A stretch of DNA of 64,000 nucleotides from Mucilaginibacter sp. UR6-1 (lineage in GTDB: Bacteria; Bacteroidota; Bacteroidia; Sphingobacteriales; Sphingobacteriaceae), in contig NZ_JAJIWP010000003.1 of the NCBI RefSeq assembly GCF_020880975.1, positions 930,001 to 994,000 on the forward strand, read 5' to 3'. Within the stretch, counting starts at the first letter, position 1. The number at the start of each line of letters is the position of its first letter. This document shows positions 52,328 through 60,282 of this stretch, one piece after another. The notes below the pieces were generated by a model. It ran no database searches. It saw only the letters and a list, made by a program, of their open reading frames with translations, and was not told the origin of the DNA. A program made the translations under genes and the position numbers.

Positions 52328-53706
52328 GCCTGACAAAAGATCACGCGGCATTAGCCCAGGTTTTTAATAACGATGAAGAACGTGTAGACTGGCACGATGA
52401 AACCTTGTGGTTTGTGCGTGCCAAGCGTGATCGCGCCAGTCATGGCATACCTGACTGGGAATTGCTGCGTGAAACAGCATCCCGCATCAAACATAACGTA
52501 CTATCAAACATGCACAATTATTTAGTGCAGTTTGAAGAAAATGCGCTTGCCAACGGCATCAAAGTGCATTGGGCTGCTGATGCTGCCGAGCATAACGCCA
52601 TAGTATTATCTATCCTGAAAGAAAAAGGTATTGAGCGCATGGTGAAAAGCAAATCAATGCTTACAGAGGAATGCCATCTGAATGATTTTTTGCAGGATAA
52701 TGGTGTTGAGGTAATTGATTCGGATTTGGGTGAACGCATTGTTCAGTTAGCCAAGGAGCCGCCAAGCCATATCGTATTACCCTGCATCCATAAGAAAAAG
52801 GAAGAAATAGGCGATATATTCCATGAGCATCTGGGCACAGCGGCAGGAGAATCTGACCCGCAGATACTGACCGAAACCGCCCGACAACACCTGCGCGAAA
52901 TATTTTTAACCCGGCGTGCCGCGCTAACCGGCGTAAATTTCGCCATTGCCGAAACAGGCGAGTTTGTGGTTTGCACCAACGAAGGTAATGCTGATATGGG
53001 TGCTCACCTGGCCGATGTACATATAGCAAGCATGGGTTTTGAAAAGCTGATCCCGCAGCGTAAACACCTCAGTGTATTTCTGCGCCTGCTAACCCGCAGC
53101 GCTACCGGGCAGCCTATTACTACGTATTCAAGTCATTTTAAAAAGCCGCGCCCCGGCCAGCAAATGCACATTATAATTGTTGATAATGGGCGCAGCATAC
53201 AATTAAGCCGTGAGGATTTTCGTAACTCATTAAAGTGCATACGTTGTGGCGCTTGTATGAATACCTGCCCGGTTTACCGCCGTAGCGGGGGGCATAGTTA
53301 CCATACGGCTGTGGCGGGGCCGATTGGCTCTATACTGGCACCCAACCTGGATATGGAAAAATATGCCGACCTGCCATTCGCTTCAACGCTTTGCGGGTCG
53401 TGCACAAACGTATGCCCTGTTAAAATCGATATTCACGATCAGTTGTATAAATGGCGGCAGGTGATCGTAAAAAATGGTTACTCCACCAAAACCAAAACAG
53501 CCATGATGAAGGGCATGACCCTGGCTTTATCATCCCCGGCAATATTTAACCTGTCGGGTAAGGCTGGCCGGTTGGCTTTAAAATTTATTCCGTTTGCGGT
53601 AAACAATGGCCTTAACCCCTGGTACAAACAGCGCGATATGCCAACGCCACCCGAAGGCTCATTTACCGACTGGTATAAAAAGAACCGGAAAGGAGGAAAA
53701 CCATGA
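52324..53706 (+). CDS. lutB: L-lactate oxidation subunit LutB (ferredoxin-like Fe-S protein)
   Basis: The roughly 460-residue protein has a DUF162-like N-terminal domain and two [4Fe-4S] motifs, CIRCGACMNTCPVYR and CGSCTNVCPVKI, near residues 305-370, as in LutB/LldF. The ATG at 52324 overlaps the lutA stop in an ATGA junction and is preferred to the longer upstream frame, which runs back through lutA. The end overlaps lutC in the same ATGA manner. Confidence 0.92.
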   Translation: MSLTKDHAALAQVFNNDEERVDWHDETLWFVRAKRDRASHGIPDWELLRETASRIKHNVLSNMHNYLVQFEENALANGIKVHWAADAAEHNAIVLSILKEKGIERMVKSKSMLTEECHLNDFLQDNGVEVIDSDLGERIVQLAKEPPSHIVLPCIHKKKEEIGDIFHEHLGTAAGESDPQILTETARQHLREIFLTRRAALTGVNFAIAETGEFVVCTNEGNADMGAHLADVHIASMGFEKLIPQRKHLSVFLRLLTRSATGQPITTYSSHFKKPRPGQQMHIIIVDNGRSIQLSREDFRNSLKCIRCGACMNTCPVYRRSGGHSYHTAVAGPIGSILAPNLDMEKYADLPFASTLCGSCTNVCPVKIDIHDQLYKWRQVIVKNGYSTKTKTAMMKGMTLALSSPAIFNLSGKAGRLALKFIPFAVNNGLNPWYKQRDMPTPPEGSFTDWYKKNRKGGKP

Positions 53707-54281
53707 GCCGCGAAAAGATATTGAATGCCATCAGGCAAAACCAACCTGAATATCAGCCTTTGCCGGAGGAGGTTAACTTCTACTTTGAAGATGTTGATCT
53801 GATAGAAAAATTTAAACAGGTATTGGAGTTTATTGGCGGCAGGCTGCACGCGGTAAGTAATTATACTGAAGCAAAGGCGTATCTCGAATCGATTATGCCG
53901 CCGGCAGGGCGATGGATAACGGCTGTTCCTGAATTTCAGGATCATGCCACGTTGATTGAACCCGGAGATCCGCACTTGCTTGAAAATGTAGATGTAGCCA
54001 TTATAAAAGCCCACTTTGGCGTTGCCGAAAATGGCGCTGTTTGGGTAACGGAAGAACTTATGGGCGCACGTGCTTTGCCCTTTATTACCCAGCACCTGGT
54101 TATACTGTTAAACAAAAACAACATAGTGCCGCTAATGCAGCAGGCTTACCGGTTAATAGGCAATGTGGAGTACGGTTATGCCGCGTTTATCGCAGGTCCG
54201 TCAAAAACCGCTGATATTGAACAGTCGCTGGTAATAGGGGCGCATGGCCCGCGCAGTTTAACTATTATTTTAACAGATTAG
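53703..54281 (+). CDS. lutC: L-lactate oxidation subunit LutC (DUF162)
   Basis: The 192-residue protein matches LutC/LldG: an N-terminal helix MSREKILNAIRQNQPEY and the DUF162 core with DVAIIKAHFGVAENGAVWV, ending in the GPSKTADIEQSLVIGAHGP signature. It completes the lactate oxidation complex. Start overlaps lutB (ATGA). Its place at the end of the operon fits lactate produced from fucose. Confidence 0.92.
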   Translation: MSREKILNAIRQNQPEYQPLPEEVNFYFEDVDLIEKFKQVLEFIGGRLHAVSNYTEAKAYLESIMPPAGRWITAVPEFQDHATLIEPGDPHLLENVDVAIIKAHFGVAENGAVWVTEELMGARALPFITQHLVILLNKNNIVPLMQQAYRLIGNVEYGYAAFIAGPSKTADIEQSLVIGAHGPRSLTIILTD

Positions 54282-54361
54282 CAATCTCAAAGTATTATTG
54301 ATCAGTTAATTACTTGATTGAAAAATTTAATGGTTAAATTTTTATATTTTGAAAATATATG

Positions 54362-54369
54362 TAAATTTG
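54362..54369 (+). promoter_or_regulatory. -7 promoter element TAAATTTG before galactokinase
   Basis: TAAATTTG is an exact TAnnTTTG match ending 18 bases before the galactokinase ATG. It suggests a separate promoter for galK after lutC. No well-spaced TTG was found. Confidence 0.5.
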
Positions 54370-54387
54370 ACAGTTAACACAATTATA

Positions 54388-55551
54388 ATGACCGTAACAG
54401 ATATCTTCAAAAGTATTTTTGAGGCGGAGCCTTTAGTGGTGCAATCGCCGGGGCGTATTAACCTTTTGGGTGAACATACCGATTATAACGAAGGCTTTGT
54501 ATTGCCTGCCGCAGTAAATAAATATGCTACGGTTGCTATAAGCGCTAATAATACCGGCAATATTGTAATGCACTCGGTGCAGTTTAATAAAACGGTAACC
54601 TTGCCATTGGCAGAGATTGCCCCGCAAACCGAAAATTCATGGACAAATTATGTATTAGGTGTAACCGACGGCCTGATACATGGCGGCAAAAAGGTAACCG
54701 GTTTTAATATCGCTGTTGATGGTGATATTCCAATCGGTGCGGGTATGTCATCATCGGCAGGCATATCATGCGCGGTGGCTTTCTCTTTGAATGAATTATT
54801 TAGCCTGGGTTTAAGCCGTGAGCAGTTAGCTCGTACCGCCCAATGGGCCGAGCATAACTACGCCGGTGTGGCCTGTGGCATTATGGATCAGTTTGCCAGT
54901 TTATTTGGTAAGGCTAATCACTTAATCCAACTGGATTGCCGCAGCATTGAATATAAATATGTGCCTATTGAGATGGAAGGTTACGCGCTGGTATTGTTTA
55001 ATACTAACGTAAAACACAACCTGGCCTCAACTGAATATAACCAGCGCCGCCAGCAATGCGAAAAAGGCGTAGCCCTGGTAAAAGAAAAATATCCGCAGGT
55101 AAACAGCTTGCGCGATGTAACTATGGCTATGCTGCATGAACTGGTAGAACCGGTTGACGTATCAACCTTTACCCGTTGTAAATACGTGGTTGAAGAGAAT
55201 GCACGCCTGCTTGCCGGTTGTGAGGATTTGCGTAGCGGCGATCTGATTGCCTTTGGTAAAAAGATGTATGCTACACATCACGGTTTATCGGCAGAATATA
55301 ATGTAAGCTGCCCTGAGCTCGACTTTTTAGTTGATGCGGTAAGGGAGGATGCCGATGTATTAGGCGCGCGTATGATGGGTGGCGGCTTTGGCGGCTGCAC
55401 TATCAACCTGATTAAAGAAGAAGCCATAGACAGAATAGCTACAGACCTGGCACCTAAATATGAAGCCGCTATGGGCAAACCGCTTACCACGTACGTGGTA
55501 TTAACCGGCGATGGTACTTCAATCGTATCAAAACCTGTAGTTGCAGCTTAA
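54388..55551 (+). CDS. galK: Galactokinase
   Basis: The 387-residue GHMP kinase has the galactokinase signature GRINLLGEHTDYNEGFVLP, the phosphate loop PIGAGMSSSAGISCA and the third motif MGGGFGGCTINL. It phosphorylates galactose at C1, entering the Leloir pathway. The ATG at 54388 is used; the earlier TTG lies upstream of the promoter element. The galactose could come from the alpha-galactosidase encoded convergently, with a shared terminator between them. Confidence 0.95.
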   Translation: MTVTDIFKSIFEAEPLVVQSPGRINLLGEHTDYNEGFVLPAAVNKYATVAISANNTGNIVMHSVQFNKTVTLPLAEIAPQTENSWTNYVLGVTDGLIHGGKKVTGFNIAVDGDIPIGAGMSSSAGISCAVAFSLNELFSLGLSREQLARTAQWAEHNYAGVACGIMDQFASLFGKANHLIQLDCRSIEYKYVPIEMEGYALVLFNTNVKHNLASTEYNQRRQQCEKGVALVKEKYPQVNSLRDVTMAMLHELVEPVDVSTFTRCKYVVEENARLLAGCEDLRSGDLIAFGKKMYATHHGLSAEYNVSCPELDFLVDAVREDADVLGARMMGGGFGGCTINLIKEEAIDRIATDLAPKYEAAMGKPLTTYVVLTGDGTSIVSKPVVAA

Positions 55552-55571
55552 CCACTTAACTAACAAATAAT

Positions 55572-55607
55572 AAAAAGGCCGGATGTGTAAACATCCGGCC
55601 TTTTTTG
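55572..55607. terminator. Bidirectional terminator between galK and alpha-galactosidase
   Basis: A perfect 15-bp stem (55572-55586 and 55591-55605) with a GTAA loop has a GC core and A/T arms giving a U-run on either strand; both convergent genes end within 25 bases. Confidence 0.9.
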
Positions 55608-55623
55608 TAGTATAGGGTTTGGG

Positions 55624-57834
55624 TTATTTCGCTTCGTTAATTTGCAGTACCACGCTGTTACGCCCGGCTTTAACATCGGGATTGTAACCAATGGTCATCA
55701 GGAATTCGCCGCTATAGGTTTTCGTCGCATCCGGCGATGAATTACTGCCCGGGTACAGGTTGATCTCCTTTAAAGTATAACGCTTTGCCGCATCCAGGCC
55801 TTTAAGTTTTATCGGTAGTTTGCTGCCTTCGTCATAACGATTGTTCACCAGGTAATTGAACATTACGCCGCTGCTTTTCGCCTCATCAATATACATAATT
55901 GAGGCTACACTGTTTTTGCGCGGATCAGCCAAACGGTATTGTTCACCATGCCAGATGATATCTTTTAACTGGTTATAATTTTTGATAGCATCCTGGCAAA
56001 ATTTGAGTTCATCGCCGCTGAGCTTGCTTACCACAATATCAAAACCCAGTTTACCCATCATAGCTACATCCACACGGAATTTTATAGGCTGCTTGCCCCA
56101 ATCGGTTACGTGATTTGAGCTGGTAATGGCAGGGTAGAAGTAAGAGTATTCCCATTGAATGAAGATCCTTTCCAGCGGATCGGTATTATCGCTCGGCCAA
56201 AACTCGGTAAAGTATTTCAAAGCGGCATAATCAACACGGCCGCCACCACCTGAACATAACATCATGGGTACTTTAGGGTATTTAGCACGTATACGCTCCA
56301 ATACCTTATAAAGCCCGCGCATGTACTCAATATAAAAATGCGACTGGTTTTTTAGGTGTGCCGAGTAAGCATTAAATATCACCGCGTTACAATCCCATTT
56401 GATATAAGCCAGGTCAGGATTTTTGGTAAACAAGTCATCCACAATGCTGAAAACAAAGTTCTGCACCTCCGGGTTGGCCAGGTCAAGCACCAACTGATTA
56501 CGAAAGTAATGTTCGGCACGTTTTGGCTGTTTAATTACCCAGTTAGGGTGCTTCTCATACAGCTCGCTTTTAGGGTTAACCATTTCAGGCTCCAGCCAAA
56601 TACCAAACTTAACCCCGTTTGCTGATGCTTCTTTTACTAATGATGCCACACCGTTCGGCAGTTTCTTTTTATTCTCTTGCCAGTCGCCTAAACCTGCATT
56701 GTCGCCATTGCGCGGATATTTGTTGGCAAACCAGCCGTCATCAAGCAAAAACATATCAACGCCAAGCTTTTTGGTGTCTTTTATCAGTTCAAAAAGCTTT
56801 TGTTCCTCAAAATCAAAGTAGGTGGCTTCCCAATTGTTTAACAGGGTAAGGCGGTTACCGTTGCCATCCAGTATGCGGTAGTTGCGCGCCCAGTGCTGCA
56901 ATTTTCGGCTGGCATCACCCTTGCCCTTATCGCTCATGGTATATAAAAAGGCAGGCGTGGTAAACACCTCGTTGGGTTTTAAGGTATAGGCTGATGCATA
57001 ATTATTGGCACCGGCTATAATGCGCAGGTTATCCTGGTTATCCAGTTCCAGGTCGGTACGGAAGTTTCCGCTCCACTCCACCGAGCCGTACAGCACAGTT
57101 CCTTCGTCTTCGGTAGCCGGTTTATCTAACGATACCATGAAAACCGATGGCTGAAACAGGTTAGCCCTTGTGCCCAGCTTGGTATCCAAAGTTTTGATGC
57201 CGTGGGTAATCAGGCTTTCTTCGGGTTGCATCTCTTTGGCCCAATCGCCGTGGTATTGGGTAAGGTAGTATTTAGACGCCTTTAAATACAGGTTGGCCGA
57301 AGCGAATTTTTGCAGCACCACATTGCTCTTTTCGGTATGTTTAATACTGCTCCATTGCTCAACTACATCCTCGTTAAAGTATGATTTATAGTAAAGGGTA
57401 ACCTCAAAATTGTAAACCGGATCTTTAAGCACCACGCTTAACAGCGATACATTAGCATCAACCTTGCTTACTTTATGACTCACATACCGCAGGTCGAGCG
57501 AGTTGTTGCCGTCGGCATGGGTTACGGTAATGGCCGGTTCAAAATATCCGCGCGAGCCGGAGGTTGAATAAGCTGAGTTTGAGGTATTGTCGGTATAATC
57601 AGCAGTTTGTTTATATACAGCCGGTATTTGTGCATATGCCGCGGCATCGCTTAATTTTTTACCGAGATAGATGGTGCCTACGTCTTTTTTACTGTCAACC
57701 TGTAAAACAAGCGCGTTGTTTTTAGTTTCAACACGTATGGTGATATCCTGGGCCCATGCGGTGCAGGATATGCCCAGGGCGAGCGCGAGCGTTGTAAAAG
57801 TTTTAAAGTTGATAATTGGTTGGTTAGCGTTCAT
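55624..57834 (-). CDS. Secreted alpha-galactosidase, GH36-type
   Basis: The 736-residue enzyme has a signal peptide (cleavage likely after CTAWAQ), an N-terminal beta-supersandwich, the (beta/alpha)8 catalytic domain and a C-terminal beta domain. The nucleophile is Asp481 in YIKWDCN and the acid/base Asp535 in SGGGGRVD; FLLDDGWF and WLEPEMVNP are also diagnostic. It releases terminal alpha-galactose in the periplasm. The position next to galK and within a fucose locus suggests a glycan carrying both sugars. The roughly 420-bp gap upstream is a divergent promoter region. Confidence 0.92.
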   Translation of the reverse strand: MNANQPIINFKTFTTLALALGISCTAWAQDITIRVETKNNALVLQVDSKKDVGTIYLGKKLSDAAAYAQIPAVYKQTADYTDNTSNSAYSTSGSRGYFEPAITVTHADGNNSLDLRYVSHKVSKVDANVSLLSVVLKDPVYNFEVTLYYKSYFNEDVVEQWSSIKHTEKSNVVLQKFASANLYLKASKYYLTQYHGDWAKEMQPEESLITHGIKTLDTKLGTRANLFQPSVFMVSLDKPATEDEGTVLYGSVEWSGNFRTDLELDNQDNLRIIAGANNYASAYTLKPNEVFTTPAFLYTMSDKGKGDASRKLQHWARNYRILDGNGNRLTLLNNWEATYFDFEEQKLFELIKDTKKLGVDMFLLDDGWFANKYPRNGDNAGLGDWQENKKKLPNGVASLVKEASANGVKFGIWLEPEMVNPKSELYEKHPNWVIKQPKRAEHYFRNQLVLDLANPEVQNFVFSIVDDLFTKNPDLAYIKWDCNAVIFNAYSAHLKNQSHFYIEYMRGLYKVLERIRAKYPKVPMMLCSGGGGRVDYAALKYFTEFWPSDNTDPLERIFIQWEYSYFYPAITSSNHVTDWGKQPIKFRVDVAMMGKLGFDIVVSKLSGDELKFCQDAIKNYNQLKDIIWHGEQYRLADPRKNSVASIMYIDEAKSSGVMFNYLVNNRYDEGSKLPIKLKGLDAAKRYTLKEINLYPGSNSSPDATKTYSGEFLMTIGYNPDVKAGRNSVVLQINEAK

Positions 57835-58254
57835 TCTATAAAAATAATATTTAATAGGTAATTACTGTCGTTAATACGGATAATTGGTTTATTGCTTTTA
57901 CAGCAATAGATAAAGCCGATTGGTTGTATCAGGCACGCCCAAACCTAATACCTGCGGCTCTGTAATCAAATGGATAATTCTATAAATTAAATGGATTATT
58001 TAGGCATATATCAGCTATGAAAAGTGATAGTGTTTGAAAATTCCACTATTTGTGAATGGTATTGTCCATCAAAAAAAATGTATCCTCTATTCTTAATGCT
58101 CGTGGCAGGCCGTTATTTTGAAACCGTCAGCAAACCAATTTAATAAACCAATAATAATCAGTTAAGTATTATTTAAGTAGCGCTCATGGCACGGCCGTGT
58201 TAAAATCTTGTTGACTTTTTTTGATGATAACAATATTAAAAACCACGCATAGCA
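57835..58254. promoter_or_regulatory. 420-bp divergent control region of alpha-galactosidase and the second fucose operon
   Basis: No gene is visible. The region holds two direct copies of AAATGGATWATT (57968-57979 and 57989-58000), 21 bp apart start to start, which is two helical turns and typical for AraC-type dimers. The same ATGGATTATT word recurs, in inverted orientation, upstream of the susC-like gene. No clean TAnnTTTG element was found. Confidence 0.5.
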
Positions 58255-59028
58255 ATGCAGTTATTACAAGATAAGGTAGTTTTTATAACCGGCGGTACCG
58301 AGGGTATTGGCTTTGAATGTGCCAAGGTTTACCGCGATGCCGGGGCGGCACTGGCCATTGTATCAAACAATCGTGAAAGCATACAAAAAGCGTCGGTTAC
58401 GCTTAATGGCGATGATGTGTTATACCTTTATGCCGATGTATCAGTACCCGAGCAGATAGCGCAGGCGGTTGATACCGCTGTGTTAAAGTTTGGCCGTATT
58501 GATGTGGTGCATAACAACGCCGGTATATCCGATCCCTCAAAAAACCTGCACGAAACTACAGATGACGAATGGCAGCGCCTTTTTGATGTAAACGTTAAAG
58601 GTATATTCAATACCACGCGCCATACCATACATCAGCTTATAAAACATAAAGGCAATATTTTAAATACAGGCAGTATGGCCGGCGAAATAGGGCAGGAGAT
58701 ACACGCGGCTTACAGTGCTACCAAAGGTGCTATAAGCGCGCTCACCAAATCAATGGCTATTGATTATGCGCCGCATGGTATCAGGGTAAATGCTATTGCC
58801 CCTGCCGGGGTGTGGACCCCCATGCTGCGCAGTTGGAGCGAACAGCAGCCCAGCCCAGCATCTATCGAGAAATACCTGGATAGCATACACCTGCTGGGCT
58901 ATTGCCCTGATGCCGATGTAATTGCCGATGCCTGCCTGTTCCTGGTATCAACACCATCCCGATTTATAACCGGCTGCATATTACCCGTAAGCGGTGGTGC
59001 CGAACTGGGTTATCGCCGTAGTAATTAA
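58255..59028 (+). CDS. SDR-family oxidoreductase of the second fucose operon
   Basis: The 257-residue SDR has TGGTEGIGFE, NNAGISDPS, catalytic Ser in TGSMAGEIG and YSATKGA (YxxxK). It starts the operon ahead of the enolase-type fuconate dehydratase gene (19 bp gap). It could be a second L-fucose or keto-deoxy-fuconate dehydrogenase, or act on another 6-deoxy sugar such as D-arabinose or L-galactose, which related pathways also accept. Its role relative to the other two SDRs cannot be settled from sequence. Confidence 0.85.
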   Translation: MQLLQDKVVFITGGTEGIGFECAKVYRDAGAALAIVSNNRESIQKASVTLNGDDVLYLYADVSVPEQIAQAVDTAVLKFGRIDVVHNNAGISDPSKNLHETTDDEWQRLFDVNVKGIFNTTRHTIHQLIKHKGNILNTGSMAGEIGQEIHAAYSATKGAISALTKSMAIDYAPHGIRVNAIAPAGVWTPMLRSWSEQQPSPASIEKYLDSIHLLGYCPDADVIADACLFLVSTPSRFITGCILPVSGGAELGYRRSN

Positions 59029-59046
59029 CCGCTTAACGCTAATTAA

Positions 59047-60270
59047 ATGATTAAAAATATACAAATAAAAGATGCCCGTTATCAGTTGGATGGCAACGCC
59101 GGGAGTGATGCCATCCATCGTGATCCGGTATATTCATATGCGGTAACCTTGCTGCATGATGATAGCGGTATTACCGGTACCGGGCTGGCTTTTACCCTGG
59201 GCAAGGGTAATGAGCTGGTTTGCGCTGCCGCAAAATTTTATGCCGATAAACTGAAGGGGTTAGATATTGAAGAGGTGATGAGCAACTTCGGCGTGTTGTT
59301 TAATAAGCTGGCTAATGAGCAGCAGTTCAGGTGGTTGGGGCCGCACAAAGGGGTGGTTCATCTGGCGCTGGCCTCGGTAACCAATGCCTGTTATGATCTT
59401 TGGGCTAAAAAGCGTGGCGTGCCGCTATGGAAACTGCTTACTGAGCTATCTCCCGAACAAATAGTTAACACGCTTGACCTGAGTTACCTGGAAGATGAGT
59501 TGACGGCCGGGCAGGCCATACAACTCATCACCGAGCAACACAAAGGGTTAGCTGAACGGGAATTGATAACACAGCAGGGCTACCCTGGTTACGATACGTC
59601 AATCGGGTGGTTTAATTACAGCGACGAAAAAGTACGCGAGAATTGCCTGAAAGCCGTTGCCGAAGGCTTTACCGCCATGAAGCTGAAGGTAGGCTCGGCC
59701 GACCCGCAGAGAGATATACGCCGGGCGCATATTGTACGTGAAACCGCCGGTGATGCTGTAAAGGTGATGCTGGATGCCAACCAGCAATGGAACCTGCCGC
59801 AGGCTATCAGTATTTGTAATGAGTTAAAGAGCATGAACCCTTACTGGGTAGAGGAACCAACACACCCCGATGATGTACTTGCCCATAAAACACTTGCCGA
59901 AGCCATTGCCCCGGTAAAGCTTGCCTTGGGGGAGCATGTGCCTAACAGGGTAATATTTAAAAATTACCTGCAAACCGGTGCCGCCTCATTTATTCAGGTT
60001 GATGCGGTGCGTGTGGGTGGGGTTAGTGAATTTATTACCGTTAGTTTACTTTGCAAAAAGTATAGCGTACCGGTGGTACCCCATGTGGGCGATATGGGGC
60101 AATTGCACCAGCACCTTGTTTTATTTAACCATATCAAATTAGGTCACGAAGCCTTATTTTTAGAGCATATTCCGCACTTGCAAAAGCACTTTGTTAACCC
60201 GGTGATAATTGAGAACGGATTATACCAAACCCCACAGGCCCCAGGCAGTAGCTGCGACCTTAAAGCATAA
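59047..60270 (+). CDS. fucD: L-fuconate dehydratase, enolase superfamily
   Basis: The 407-residue enzyme is a mandelate-racemase-type enolase: Lys212 and Lys214 in MKLKVG, metal ligands in LDANQQWN, EEPTHPDD and GEHVPN, and a His in PHVGDMGQLHQHL. The N-terminal capping domain includes DPVYSYAVTLLHDD. It matches L-fuconate dehydratase (human ENOSF1 relatives) in length and motif layout. It would make 2-keto-3-deoxy-L-fuconate, the same reaction that the UxaA-family protein may catalyse. The symporter gene follows 12 bp later. Confidence 0.9.
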   Translation: MIKNIQIKDARYQLDGNAGSDAIHRDPVYSYAVTLLHDDSGITGTGLAFTLGKGNELVCAAAKFYADKLKGLDIEEVMSNFGVLFNKLANEQQFRWLGPHKGVVHLALASVTNACYDLWAKKRGVPLWKLLTELSPEQIVNTLDLSYLEDELTAGQAIQLITEQHKGLAERELITQQGYPGYDTSIGWFNYSDEKVRENCLKAVAEGFTAMKLKVGSADPQRDIRRAHIVRETAGDAVKVMLDANQQWNLPQAISICNELKSMNPYWVEEPTHPDDVLAHKTLAEAIAPVKLALGEHVPNRVIFKNYLQTGAASFIQVDAVRVGGVSEFITVSLLCKKYSVPVVPHVGDMGQLHQHLVLFNHIKLGHEALFLEHIPHLQKHFVNPVIIENGLYQTPQAPGSSCDLKA

Positions 60271-60282
60271 TAAAACGGTAGC

